Origin: Paramoeba atlantica
Lineage: Eukaryota > Discosea
Direction: 5' to 3'
Assembly (NCBI GenBank): GCA_977017575.1
Contig: CDRNVI010000028.1
Span: 60,447 to 124,446, forward strand
DNA length: 64,000 nt
The position numbers were made by a program, and so were the translations under genes. Under the pieces are notes generated by a model, which saw only the letters and a list, made by a program, of their open reading frames with translations, ran no database searches and was not told the origin of the DNA. Each line of letters starts with the position of its first letter. The first letter of the stretch is position 1. Positions 19,606 through 29,580 of the stretch are shown one piece after another.

Positions 19606-20497
19606 GCGGTGGTTGTAAAACTACCGCTCTACACTCGATTATTGAAAAAAAAGTGAACAAAAACAGTGAAAATATAAAGGGGAACACAGTAATATAATAG
19701 AAGAAAAAAATATAAAAGGGGGCTCCGGTGGACCAAAACTGAAAAAAAAATTTGAAAAAAATGGGGGGTCCATGGGGGGGGTCCAGGGGGGGGGGTCCAG
19801 GGGGGGTCATGGTCGAGCAAATTTTTTCGAAAAAATTAGTTTTCGAAAAAAAACCGCAGAAAGGGTAGCCGGGGTCTTGGCGCGCATTTTCCACCCCCCT
19901 ACCCGGGGGTGACCCCCGCGCGTATCCGCAGGACGGGTCCGCCAAGTTCGGATATTTTCGGAAAAATTTTTTTGAAAAAAATTTCAACTTGGCGAGAAAA
20001 ATGACAAAAAAAATATTTTTCCAAAATCGTTTCCCCTATTGTATTTTGATAGTTTGGGACCTACACTAGCTTTCTCCGCAGTTGTTTTCGCAAGGTATCA
20101 CTTCTTCGAACCGTGGTGCGCCCCTCAAAATGACCCATTTTTGACTAAAAAAGGTGAAAAAGTATTTTTCGGACCTAAAGGGGCATTTTTGTGTCGAAAG
20201 AATGGTATGGTTGGAGTCGTATTCTCTACCCAATACCTTTGGTAGGCTTCTATTCATGCCTACGAGTGATTTCCCACGCGCAAATGTCGGATTTAGTGCT
20301 CTGACAGCAAAAATACGCGAAAATCACCCCATTTTTACCCGAAATTCGGCTATTTTTGGCTATAATTTTTCCGTTTTCCAGGCTAAATTTTCTTTTTTAG
20401 GCTCTTCGTTAAGCGCGGCGGTAGTTTTCAACGCGAAGCGCGCAGCATGAGTGACTTCTAAGTTGAAAACAACCACCGCGTTTAACGAAGAGCCTAA
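19606..20497 (+). repeat. Foldback repeat, copy 1
   Basis: A member of a roughly 0.9-kb family. It starts with a small hairpin (GCGGTGGTTGT...ACTACCGC) and ends with a ~100-bp hairpin at 20398-20497, whose 33-bp arms run GGCTCTTCGTTAA ... TTTAACGAAGAGCC. Between are a poly-G segment (ggggtccaggggg repeats, 19763-19808) and AT-rich sequence. The reading frames inside recur in every copy only because the DNA does; no protein family is visible. It directly follows the Harbinger-like transposase gene. Confidence 0.8.
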
Positions 20498-20693
20498 AAA
20501 AGTGACATTATTTTTAATTACGGTTATCTTTATTTAAGATTATTTTTAGCCCCGAAACAAAATACTTTTTTTCATGTCTATCACCATCGACCTCACTTTC
20601 ATACGAAACACAAACCTTTATAAAATGATCACAGACGAATCCAATGGCTTGGGCGCTCAAAAAGTGTGTTCAAAAATTATTAACTTACGAGTT

Positions 20694-21613
20694 GCGGTGG
20701 TTGTAAAACTACCGCTCTACACTCGATTATTGAAAAAAAAGTGAACAAAAACAGTGAAAATATAAAGAGGAACACAGTAATATAATAGAAGAAAAAAATA
20801 TAAAAGGGGGCTCCGGTGGTCCAAAACTGAAAAAAAAATTTGAAAAAAATGGGGGGTCCATGGGGGGGGGGGGTCCAGGGGGGGGTCCAGGGGGGGGGTC
20901 CAGGGGGGGGGTCCAGGGGGGGGGCATGGTCGAGCAAATTTTTTCGAAAAAATTAGTTTTCGAAAAAAAACCGCAGAAAGGGTAGCCGGGGTCTTGGCGC
21001 GCATTTTCCACCCCCCTACCCGGGGGTGACCCCCCCGCGTATCCGCAGGACGGGTCCGCCAAGTTCGGATTTTTTCGGAAAAAAAATTTTGAAAAAAATT
21101 TCAACTTGGCGAAAAAAATGACAAAAAAAATATTTTTCCAAAATCGTTTCCCCTATTGTATTTTGATAGTTTGGGACCTACACTAGCTTTCTACGCAGTT
21201 GTTTTCGCAAGGTATCACTTCTTCGAACCGTGGTGCGCCCCCCAAAATGACCCATTTTTGACTAAAAAAGGTGAAAAAGTATTTTTCGGACCTAAAGGGG
21301 CATTTTTGTGTCGAAAGAATGGTATGGTTGGAGTCGCATTCTCTACCCAATACGTTCGGTAGGCTTTCATTCATGCCTGCGAGTGATTTCCCACGCGCAA
21401 ATGTCGGATTTAGTGCTCTGAGAGCAAAAATATGCGAAAATGACCCCATTTGTACCCGAAATTCGGTTATTTTTGGCTATAATCTTTCCGTTTTCCAGGC
21501 TAAATTTTCTTTTTTAGGCTCTTCGTTAAACGCGGCGGTAGTTTTCAACGCGAAGCGCGCAGCATGAGTGACTTCTAAGTCGAAAGCAACCACCGCGTTT
21601 AACGAAGAGCCTA
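20694..21613 (+). repeat. Foldback repeat, copy 2, tandem to copy 1
   Basis: Same structure and orientation as copy 1, about 200 bp downstream, with a longer G-run segment (20850-20930) and a terminal hairpin at 21515-21613. Very high similarity to copy 1 by eye suggests recent duplication or two recent insertions. Confidence 0.8.
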
Positions 21614-23157
21614 AAAGAGAATTATACCTCCTAGGTATAATAACCCGGACGGTGGTTTAATTTGTTTCGCTCAAATTCTAAAATTAAAACTGTTTTTTAA
21701 CCTAAACAAGGGTCCGGTTTAGGATACCTGTGAGCTCGTACCATACCGGAGGGGGTATGGTATTGTTACCCAGGGCCGATAGCATACCCCCCCCTGGTTT
21801 TTAGCAGTTCCCCCTGGTTCTCTTTAGCAGTTCTGAATGGTTTTGCCTAACTCCTTTTTCGTTTGTGTTTAACTTTCTTTTCAAACGCAATATTTTATTA
21901 ATACTTATCACACGTCCGAATATACACACACAATACATTACTATTCATACCGAACTACCTTCATACCATTACTGTTCCGAATCTGTCTGTGAATGGTCTG
22001 GCTTACCAGTGACCGTTCGGAGCAATCCAGAATGATTTGGATTGTATTGGATTTATCCACACCGCCTATATTTCCCTCAACAAAGAAAATCTCCACAAAT
22101 ATTTGTGCAACAAAAATTTGTGAACTTTTTATTGTGCAACAATTTCGAAAGTCGCACAATAAAAAATTCACAAATTTTTGCGAACGCTGTACGTTAAGCA
22201 CACTTTCCTAGGGAGGCGTCTTGTCGCCAAAGACATTGTGCAAACCTTCTTTCATTTGCTTTTCAATTGTACGGAAAGAACGGCTTCTTCTGATTCTCTT
22301 CACCTCACTATCCTCGAGTCAGATCCAATACATGAACTCATTTGAACTTATGGGAGAGAAGTAACGTAATGTAAAAAAACGTTAACCACCACGTTTACTG
22401 GAGCGACTACAAACTCGCACTAATATTTGTTACTTGGAAGAATTCTAATTTTCTTTTACCTCATATATTTGTATTTTTTCCTCTTCATACACTTCATACT
22501 CCCTCTCTGAGTTTGATTCCCACCCCGTCTTTTCTTGTAAACGGGTACCAAGATCCACATGAAGACGAGCGCCAAAGGTGGTCATCGTGCCAAAAATCTT
22601 CGCTCTGGATGGCACAGGATGGCACGAAATGGCACAGGATGGCACAGGATAACTGCATAGTATCCAATGATAGTCATGCATACAGCAGAGGTCAACACAG
22701 AGATCGTTTCTCTTATTTTTCCCAGCATAGCATAAGTAAGTTGGCATGAACTGGCACACGACGGCACGTGATGGCACCGGTTAGCTGCACAGTCCACCTA
22801 GAATCTCCTTCACCTTCCCTACCGCGTAACGTACATGCGGGCCTGTGGGTGAAACGTCGTCACCCGCAGCCCCTCACACGCGCGAGGCTTCATGAGTGCT
22901 ACGTGGCAGCCTCCTGGATGTGGAGTTCTCTTCCAAAAGCACCTCTTGATGCCACATGACTTGTCCAACCGTACGATTTAAAATATCACGTGACCTAAAA
23001 TTTTTACGATGATTTTCATGATTTCAACAATTTTTATTCAATTGTTGATTGATTTATCATCCCATTTTTCGTACTTTTCATCGGGACATGTGAAGGGGGT
23101 GACAATACTGTATACAATATAGCCATGTATTCATTGCTCCTCTGAGACTGCAATTCG
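21614..23157. other. Gene-free stretch with small repeats
   Basis: No gene seen over about 1.5 kb. It contains a hairpin at 22111-22180 (listed separately), a short tandem of ggatggcaca units at 22606-22650, and related ggcacacgacggcacgtgatggcac at 22751-22779. A small palindromic GGTACC-like patch with G-runs lies at 21735-21795. Confidence 0.45.
22111..22180. repeat. 27-bp inverted repeat (hairpin)
   Basis: Left arm 22111-22137 begins CAAAAATTTGTGAAC. Right arm 22154-22180 is its inverse with one mismatch. The loop is 16 nt. The A/T-rich arms could form a cruciform or a structured transcript, or be a tiny foldback MITE. Confidence 0.7.
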
Positions 23158-24009
23158 TCAAATTGTAACACAGAGTGGAAGAGGTGTTGAATATTTCAAG
23201 GGCTCCCTGTTGCCTTCAACGTTAAGAATTTGCAGAGATGGCGGAAGAACATCAAAGCTTACTGACCCAACAAAACGATTTCCCCCTATATAAAGTGCTT
23301 TTAACGCGTTGGGTAAATTTCGTAAAACCAGCACGCCCTCAAATGCATTGCCTGACAAATACAATGCACGCAACTCACGCGGAAGCTGTGTCAAATCGAT
23401 AGTACCTACAAAGAAATTATCGTGCAAATAGAGTGCTGTTAATGTAGACGGCAAGAGTGACAGATCTATTTTTCCTTCAAGTCTGTTTTCCATTAAAGAG
23501 ATACTCTCTAATTGTTGTGGAAGGTTCGAAAGATCAAGTGGCCCACTAGAAATATTTTCTGCACACCATAACTCATTCAACTCAAACGGAAGAGTAGTCG
23601 CATCGAATCTTCCACTAAAAGTATTTCTTCCGATACTTATAAGAGCGAGTTCCGCAGGAAAACATGACGTCGGAACACATCCTATAAGATGGTTTTTGCC
23701 AACGTCGAGCCCAAGCAAGCTAGATGGCAAGTACTCCCATACAAGTTTACCTTCTAACGACTCGGCTTTCCACTCAAGTCTAGTGACTTGCTCCTCAACG
23801 TTACAATACACTCCGCGCCATTTACATACAGAACTATCATTAAACATGTCACGCCGGTTCGTGCGGATGTTTGAAACGAAGCGACGCATTTCAATATCTT
23901 GAGAAAGTATGGCACCTCGAACCTTTCCTCGTCGTGAGCTCAGAACAGTGCGTTCGCTATCCTCGGATAAGATACTACGCAAGAAAATGCCAAATGAAAG
24001 AATGTGCAT
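23158..24009 (-). CDS. Secreted LRR protein, 283 aa (tandem pair, member 1)
   Basis: An LRR family member with a clear N-terminal hydrophobic signal, MHILSFGIFLRSILS, so it is probably secreted or surface-exposed. The conserved block GKVRGAILSQDIEMRRFVSN follows. The cap CKWRGVYC comes next, then about eight 21-23 residue repeats (LPSTLTALYLHDNFFVGTID, LPRELRALYLSGNAFEGVLV), ending YSTPLPLCVTI. It is a close paralogue of the gene at 24326; both ends are nearly the same. The frame is intact. Protein binding is presumed; the ligand is unknown. Confidence 0.88.
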   Translation of the reverse strand: MHILSFGIFLRSILSEDSERTVLSSRRGKVRGAILSQDIEMRRFVSNIRTNRRDMFNDSSVCKWRGVYCNVEEQVTRLEWKAESLEGKLVWEYLPSSLLGLDVGKNHLIGCVPTSCFPAELALISIGRNTFSGRFDATTLPFELNELWCAENISSGPLDLSNLPQQLESISLMENRLEGKIDLSLLPSTLTALYLHDNFFVGTIDLTQLPRELRALYLSGNAFEGVLVLRNLPNALKALYIGGNRFVGSVSFDVLPPSLQILNVEGNREPLKYSTPLPLCVTI

Positions 24010-24325
24010 TATGGTGCAACGGGTAAAAGTACTACGGAACTTTTATCAACTAATTACAAAAAGGACTAATAAATACAAAGGACTAAAGAAATACAAAAAG
24101 GACTAATAACAAAAGGGACGTTTCCGTACTAACAACACTGGATACCCAAGTTATTCGGTAATTTTGATCAGGTGAGTTCCATACGCGTTAGTTTTCGAAA
24201 TTAACTCGAAATGTCTCAAATTAAAGTTTCTGGAGTTAAAGATTCCCTTGTACAACATGAAAGTAGTACTTTAAAAAAATGGATTCGGCGTCATAATAAG
24301 GTTTAGAAATCTCAACGATCGTTCT

Positions 24326-25177
24326 TTAAATCCGAACACAGCGTGGAAGAGGTGTTGAATATTTCAAGGTCTCCTTGTTGTTTTGAATATTGAGAATCTG
24401 CAAAGATGAGGGAAGAGCTTCGAAACTCACCGACCCCACAAACCGATTTCCTCCTATGTAAAGCCCTTGTAAAACGTCGGGTAAATTTTGCAAAATGAGT
24501 TCGCCCTCAAAAGCATTGCCTGCAAGATGCAATGACCGCAAGTTAGGGGCTAACTGCGTCAAATCGATAGTTCCTACAAAAACATTATTTTGCAAATAAA
24601 GTTCGCACAACGTACGGGGCAGAAATGTTAAATCTAGTTTTCCTTCAAACCTATTGCCCATTAAAGAGATTTTTTCTACCTCTTTTGGAAGTTTCGTAAG
24701 GTCAAGTGATTTACTGAAACGATTATTTGCGGACCAAAGCGTAGTCAACGCTAATGGAAGAGAAGTCGCATCAAAGCTTTCACTAAATTTGTTGTTTTCA
24801 ATATCTATATAGGAGAGCTCTGAAGGAAAGCATGGGGTCGGAACACGTCCGGTAAGACGATTTCCTATAACTATGAAGCTAACCAAAGTAGATGGTAAGT
24901 ACTCCCACGTTAAATTTCCTTGTAAACGTTGCCTTCTCCAACTAATTTTCTTCACTTTCTCTTCGCTGTCGCATTCCACTCCGCTCCATTTACATACAGA
25001 ACTATCTTTAAACATGTCGTGGCACTCCGCAACTATGTTTGAAATTAAGCGACGCATTTCAATATCTTGAGAAAGTATGGCACCTCGAACCTTTCCTCGT
25101 CGCGAACTCGGAACGGTGCGTTCTCTATCCTCTGCGAAGATACTACGCAAGAAAATACCAAACGAAAGAATGTACAT
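24326..25177 (-). CDS. Secreted LRR protein, 283 aa (tandem pair, member 2)
   Basis: Tandem paralogue of the previous gene. The start at 25177 (MYILSFGIFLRSIFA) matches the neighbour's signal peptide; the frame is open further to 25231 but that stretch is not shared. Same layout: GKVRGAILSQDIEMRRLISN, cap CKWSGVECD, about eight repeats (LAPNLRSLHLAGNAFEGELI), tail YSTPLPRCVRI. Differences from the neighbour cluster in the repeat faces (for example NKFSESFDATSLP against NTFSGRFDATTLP), as expected if the binding surface diversifies. The frame is intact. Confidence 0.88.
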   Translation of the reverse strand: MYILSFGIFLRSIFAEDRERTVPSSRRGKVRGAILSQDIEMRRLISNIVAECHDMFKDSSVCKWSGVECDSEEKVKKISWRRQRLQGNLTWEYLPSTLVSFIVIGNRLTGRVPTPCFPSELSYIDIENNKFSESFDATSLPLALTTLWSANNRFSKSLDLTKLPKEVEKISLMGNRFEGKLDLTFLPRTLCELYLQNNVFVGTIDLTQLAPNLRSLHLAGNAFEGELILQNLPDVLQGLYIGGNRFVGSVSFEALPSSLQILNIQNNKETLKYSTPLPRCVRI

Positions 25178-25231
25178 TACGGAAAAATGTGTATTAATTG
25201 CAGCGAATAACATGCCGTACGCAGTCTGCAT

Positions 25232-25640
25232 TTTACACAGGCAGTCTGTATGTTACACAGTTATACAGTGTACATTACACTATTACAGTGTATATTACAC
25301 AGATAACACAATTGCATAACCAAAGGCAAACAAAAAATTGTGGCCTTTTTGTTGTGAAAAAAATCATGCCTTACTTAATATTCTTCAGAATTATGAAAAA
25401 CGGGGTCCTCGCTATCTTTCTTGCAAGTTGTCGTCTTTTCTGGGACTTGGTGTCCCTTGCAACTTGGTTTCCTTTCTGGGTTTTTGGGGATCCCAAATGG
25501 TCTGTAATGTGCGCATGCGCCATTGAAGGTAAGGTAAAGTATCCTAGGAAACATCTCTATTTCGTTAAAGGTTCAACGCTGAGTACATTGGCCGTATGCT
25601 CTGTGGGACAAAGCTCATGTTCGGAATAAATGTCACAAGC
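25232..25640. other. Intergenic with short tacac repeats
   Basis: Contains a run of ttacacagttatacag/tattacac variants (25240-25305). No gene seen. Confidence 0.4.
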
Positions 25641-25760
25641 TCCAAGGACAGGATACTGCGCAAAAAAATGCCAAACGAAAGAATGTACATTGCGGAAAAA
25701 TGTATATTAATCGCAACGAATAACATGTGGTATACAGTCCGTATGTTACACAGATAAAAT
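25641..25760 (-). pseudogene. LRR gene 5' end only (third tandem copy, truncated)
   Basis: The minus strand reads MYILSFGIFLRSILS, the signal peptide of the two preceding genes, with upstream DNA also matching theirs (aatgtatattaatcgcaacgaataacatg). After the signal peptide the similarity ends at once. This is the promoter-proximal stump of a third tandem copy whose body is gone. Confidence 0.7.
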
Positions 25761-25903
25761 GACAGATAAAACTTGTCAGAAACATCGCAGAAGTGCATAA
25801 ATTTTATGCACTTCTTTTATTAAAATCGAATAATTGTTAAATAAAATCAACAAGAAACAAAGATGATCACTAATCAGAGCTCTACTTTCGAGAACAAACC
25901 CTT

Positions 25904-26752
25904 TTATTCGAACCTACCCCCAACTTTAACACGGCTCGACAATGGGGAAGGTAACAACAGGTTGCCCACATTTCTACGAATATTTACTTCAGTCAGCGAA
26001 TTGGGCAGTGTGTTCACGTAAAGCTCACCAGAAAAACAATTTGAATGGAGATTAAGTCTCGTCATTGATGTCGGAAGGCATCGCAGGTCAAGATCACCTA
26101 CAAGGTTGTTCTGATGAAGCGACAAGATTTCCATTCCGTGTGGAAGCTTCGTCAAATCAATAGGCCCAGTAAAAGCGTTTTCTTGCAGGTACAAACTTCG
26201 CAAAGACATCGGAAGGCACGTCAGCTCAATGGATCCGACAAAATTATTTTTCACAACAGAAAACACCTTTATAACAGGAGGTAATGAAGTTAAGTCTAGA
26301 ATCCCTGAAAAGTCTGTGCCTGCAGACCAAAGTTCGGTTAATTCGTTTGGAAGTTCTGTCGCATGAAATGGTCCAAAGAATCGATTCTCTTGCATATTCA
26401 AATATTCCAGCATTGGCGGTAACACGCGCGTGGGGAGCTCTCCCGAGAGACGGTTGCTCGCTAGATTCACGTTTAAAACGGTCGAGGGTATGCACTCCCA
26501 GGTAAGATTTCCGGACATCTTCTCATATGACCAATCGATCTCTACAACCTCGGCTTGATCGCTACAAGTAACACCGTTCCAAGTGCAGACATCGTCACCC
26601 TCAGTAAATTTCAGACTTTCTATTTCAGCAACAAATCGGCGCATCAGCATGTGCTGTGGGAGAATAGCGCCGCGAACTTTACCACGCCGCGAACTGGTAG
26701 GGAGTTGAGTGTCACTCGATTTCACAGTCCCAGAGAGAGCGATGGAGAACAT
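25904..26752 (-). CDS. Secreted LRR protein, 282 aa
   Basis: An LRR family member. MFSIALSGTVKSSDTQLPTS gives a short weak signal sequence. Then come GKVRGAILPQHMLMRRFVAE and the cap CTWNGVTCSD, followed by about eight repeats (LPPVIKVFSVVKNNFVGSIE, LPMSLRSLYLQENAFTGPID). The tail reads SPLSSRVKVGGRFE. It is closer to the tandem pair downstream than to the copies at 2 and 42 kb, since it shares the AILxQ form. The frame is intact. Confidence 0.87.
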   Translation of the reverse strand: MFSIALSGTVKSSDTQLPTSSRRGKVRGAILPQHMLMRRFVAEIESLKFTEGDDVCTWNGVTCSDQAEVVEIDWSYEKMSGNLTWECIPSTVLNVNLASNRLSGELPTRVLPPMLEYLNMQENRFFGPFHATELPNELTELWSAGTDFSGILDLTSLPPVIKVFSVVKNNFVGSIELTCLPMSLRSLYLQENAFTGPIDLTKLPHGMEILSLHQNNLVGDLDLRCLPTSMTRLNLHSNCFSGELYVNTLPNSLTEVNIRRNVGNLLLPSPLSSRVKVGGRFE

Positions 26753-26966
26753 ACAAACTTAATCTTCTAGGCAAAGAAATGCGTTCAACCTTTACATGAA
26801 GCCTTCGTCTCGCTTTTTCATTTGAGAAACTGCGGGTTTACACCCTTAAGGGACCTAAACACCAGTTCCCTCCTTTAGTTCCTATACATCACTCTTTTTA
26901 AAAGATGAAGCTTATTTTTCGTTACCATTTTACATTTCGTTATCCTTCAACGGGACAAACGTTTTT

Positions 26967-29276
26967 TTACACTATTAAGGGGGCTATTATCGCGTTCCAA
27001 TATGGCTCCCATCTCTGGTTTTCATACTCACTCCAAAGTTGATCGCATAGCGTTCTGTAAGAGATGCCCGATGACACATTACATCTCGACCTGTCTTCCA
27101 GCATGATCTCACGTCGCCTCCATAATTTACGGAAAATATTCGCACGACGTTTCACCCAGTAGAACGCGAGAGAAATCAAAATCCGTGGCTTGTTCCCGAT
27201 GAAAGCTTTTTCTTTATTCCACGGGTTTTGCTGTTCTAAAGCTGCTAACTCTACCGAATATCGTGCTGTGTTTTTCGCCCCTTGATGATTATTTACGTCC
27301 TTACTTTGCATCAGACAACTTTGCATAACGTCGGCCATTTGGTGCGCATTTTGAATACGCCATCCTCCAAAGCATTCGATGGGGTTTTCTGTTTTTCGTT
27401 TTTCTTTTAAAGAATTCTGATCTTCTTTGTCACACTTTAATGAATTCTTACTATGTTTTTCACTTTTTTTCAAATTCAAATCGATACCCTTTGATGCTCT
27501 CGCTGGCATACGCTCCGCTAGGGCGGGGTAATCCAGCGCAATCGCAGGAACCCCACAGCCCCATAAATCTAAAATTTTCATCGGGAAATCCATTTCGCTG
27601 GTACTGCGATGCACGCAGATGCCCACATCGGCACTGCCCACCGCTTGGGCGTACGTTTCATAGTTTGTGAAATAAGTCGGATAAAGATGAGGCCACAGGG
27701 AGGGATACTCTTTTTCTACAGTTTCTAAAAAACAGTTTTTAGTCGGGCCTTCCCCGGTAAGGATGACACACCAGGAAACTACGGAATTCGTCTCTTCTTC
27801 TCCGTGTCTCGAGAGCGTTGAGTTTTTTCTCGATAACAAACGACATTGGAGCTCGTAAAGTGCAGAGAGCAGAAGACGCCAGTCGTCGTCCACACCCCAA
27901 CTGCAGTTCATTATGAAAATAAACGGGAAAAAGTTTGTTTTCTTCCTTTTAGAAAGCGCGGCTTCCGGGAGATAATCTCTCCAAAACGTTTGTTTCTCCT
28001 GCGCATCGGTTCTGCGTGTGAAACACACACTTTTGGGCGCGTAGTCTCGGAACACAACCATGCGAGGCGGCGTAAGTTTATCCCCTTCTCGTTCTCTTGT
28101 TTTCACGAACTGTTCCTGTAAATGTGCAGCCAATGCCTCGCTGACACATACATTCAGGTCACCATAACCCCAGCGGTATTCGAAATGTCGAAAGATTCTA
28201 TAAAGCATACGCGGCGGATTTCTTTGATATAAAATACTGTGGCTTAGATTATGCCAGTCCACAAGCAAAACCGCTTTTGTGGCCCAGGCGTGAATTTGCA
28301 ACAAGGGAAGAAAAGGGAAAAACGGGGGATTTTGTATGACATAGTATCGAACCGGATACCGCCTGGATCTTGCAAGGTCCCACCAAATGGTTTTACAAAA
28401 CCACACGGTTGTGTAGGTCCAGCGCGTAACAAAAACAAGTCCCGTGATCACACCCAGAAGAAGTCCTAGAAAAACACGCACAGGTGTGAAAATAAATCTT
28501 GCGGTCAAAGTCGAGGATCGTGCGAAACGGTTTGATAGGCTCAACGCGCAACTGAAAAGGCGAGAAAGATTGCCTGGCGAAAGGAAAATGCTTTGCAGAG
28601 GTCGAAACATCTTAAATTTGTAAGGTTTCAGATGCATACAAATGCGGTTTTGCTCTATCAAATCACGTATGGCACGACACGGGGGATGTGGACTGTCATA
28701 GGCAATCACATGTACCAAACCGGGAGAAGAAACATTCGCAAAACTTTGCATCCTCCAAGCAGATTCGTCAGATTTATGTACAGATTTCAATGAGCAGGAA
28801 TCCAAGGGGCCTGACATTTCCTTGTTTAAGAATTCAGTTGTGGGTACATATGTACAAGGGGAAGCCAAATTCGTTTTTTTTAGCAAATGTTCAGCTAGAG
28901 ATAGGGTGTGGTATTGCATTCGAGGAGATCGTGAAAAAGGACCGCCTACAACAACAGCAACATCGAAATATTCACAATCATTCGTTCCGCTACACTGGGA
29001 TATGCTCTCCGTAAAATGGCGTTCAGAAAACTTCGTTCGGGTAATCGTTGGTTTCCTTCTGTATTTTCGATATATGATCCAAGAGAAACACAAAAATATG
29101 GCAGCAAACAATCTGAAGAATATGTGGATCCAAACACAGCTGTCTTCCGCGTACGTATCAAAGAAGATATCAAGAAAATTGACATCTCGTGGGTGTTGCG
29201 CTAGTGATAAAATATTCGAAGATGTCAAGAGCGACAGGAGGTGTGGCGGAGAAAAGAAAGTCACCAAAAAGCTCAT
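26967..29276 (-). CDS. ALG1: ALG1 chitobiosyldiphosphodolichol beta-mannosyltransferase, 769 aa
   Basis: Adds the first mannose, from GDP-mannose, to GlcNAc2-PP-dolichol on the cytosolic face of the ER, the first mannosylation in N-glycan precursor assembly. An N-terminal membrane helix lies around residues 50-70. ALG1 motifs follow: VVVGGPFSRSPRMQYH (108-123, usually GRSPRMQYH), QNPPFFP (315-321), DWHNLSHSIL (340-349), the GDLNVCVSEA helix, ILTGEGP, and DFPMKILDLWGCGVPA, the sugar-nucleotide binding segment. It is much longer than usual (about 450 aa), with insertions near 200-300 and a lysine-rich one after ASKGIDLN. The second hydrophobic stretch, about 265-285, is atypical. The frame is intact. 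Confidence 0.9.
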   Translation of the reverse strand: MSFLVTFFSPPHLLSLLTSSNILSLAQHPRDVNFLDIFFDTYAEDSCVWIHIFFRLFAAIFLCFSWIIYRKYRRKPTITRTKFSERHFTESISQCSGTNDCEYFDVAVVVGGPFSRSPRMQYHTLSLAEHLLKKTNLASPCTYVPTTEFLNKEMSGPLDSCSLKSVHKSDESAWRMQSFANVSSPGLVHVIAYDSPHPPCRAIRDLIEQNRICMHLKPYKFKMFRPLQSIFLSPGNLSRLFSCALSLSNRFARSSTLTARFIFTPVRVFLGLLLGVITGLVFVTRWTYTTVWFCKTIWWDLARSRRYPVRYYVIQNPPFFPFLPLLQIHAWATKAVLLVDWHNLSHSILYQRNPPRMLYRIFRHFEYRWGYGDLNVCVSEALAAHLQEQFVKTREREGDKLTPPRMVVFRDYAPKSVCFTRRTDAQEKQTFWRDYLPEAALSKRKKTNFFPFIFIMNCSWGVDDDWRLLLSALYELQCRLLSRKNSTLSRHGEEETNSVVSWCVILTGEGPTKNCFLETVEKEYPSLWPHLYPTYFTNYETYAQAVGSADVGICVHRSTSEMDFPMKILDLWGCGVPAIALDYPALAERMPARASKGIDLNLKKSEKHSKNSLKCDKEDQNSLKEKRKTENPIECFGGWRIQNAHQMADVMQSCLMQSKDVNNHQGAKNTARYSVELAALEQQNPWNKEKAFIGNKPRILISLAFYWVKRRANIFRKLWRRREIMLEDRSRCNVSSGISYRTLCDQLWSEYENQRWEPYWNAIIAPLIV

Positions 29277-29580
29277 TGAGCAACCTTTTTACGCAATCAA
29301 AATAATATTCAACTACTCAATGCTAGCTGTACAATGCTGACGTATTCCTCCTTTTCCGTCGTTTTTCATACAATTTGTAAAAAGTGTTATAAAAAACACA
29401 AACATTCTATTTTATAAAAATAGTAATATATTTATATTATCGTATTTATAAAATAGACAAAAAACAATGGCTAATGTCGTAAACTAGGTCGTCTCTAAGC
29501 TAGTGTTCTCTAAGCTAATGTCGTCTCTAGGCTAATGTCGTAAACTTTACACTTAAAATTCTTCCGTGAAAATGTAATCG

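Noticed and set aside
20154-21567. Repeated plus-strand frames such as MKKYFSDLKGHFCVERMVWL inside foldback repeats
   Set aside because: They recur only because the repeat recurs, have no domain, and their starts and ends vary among copies.
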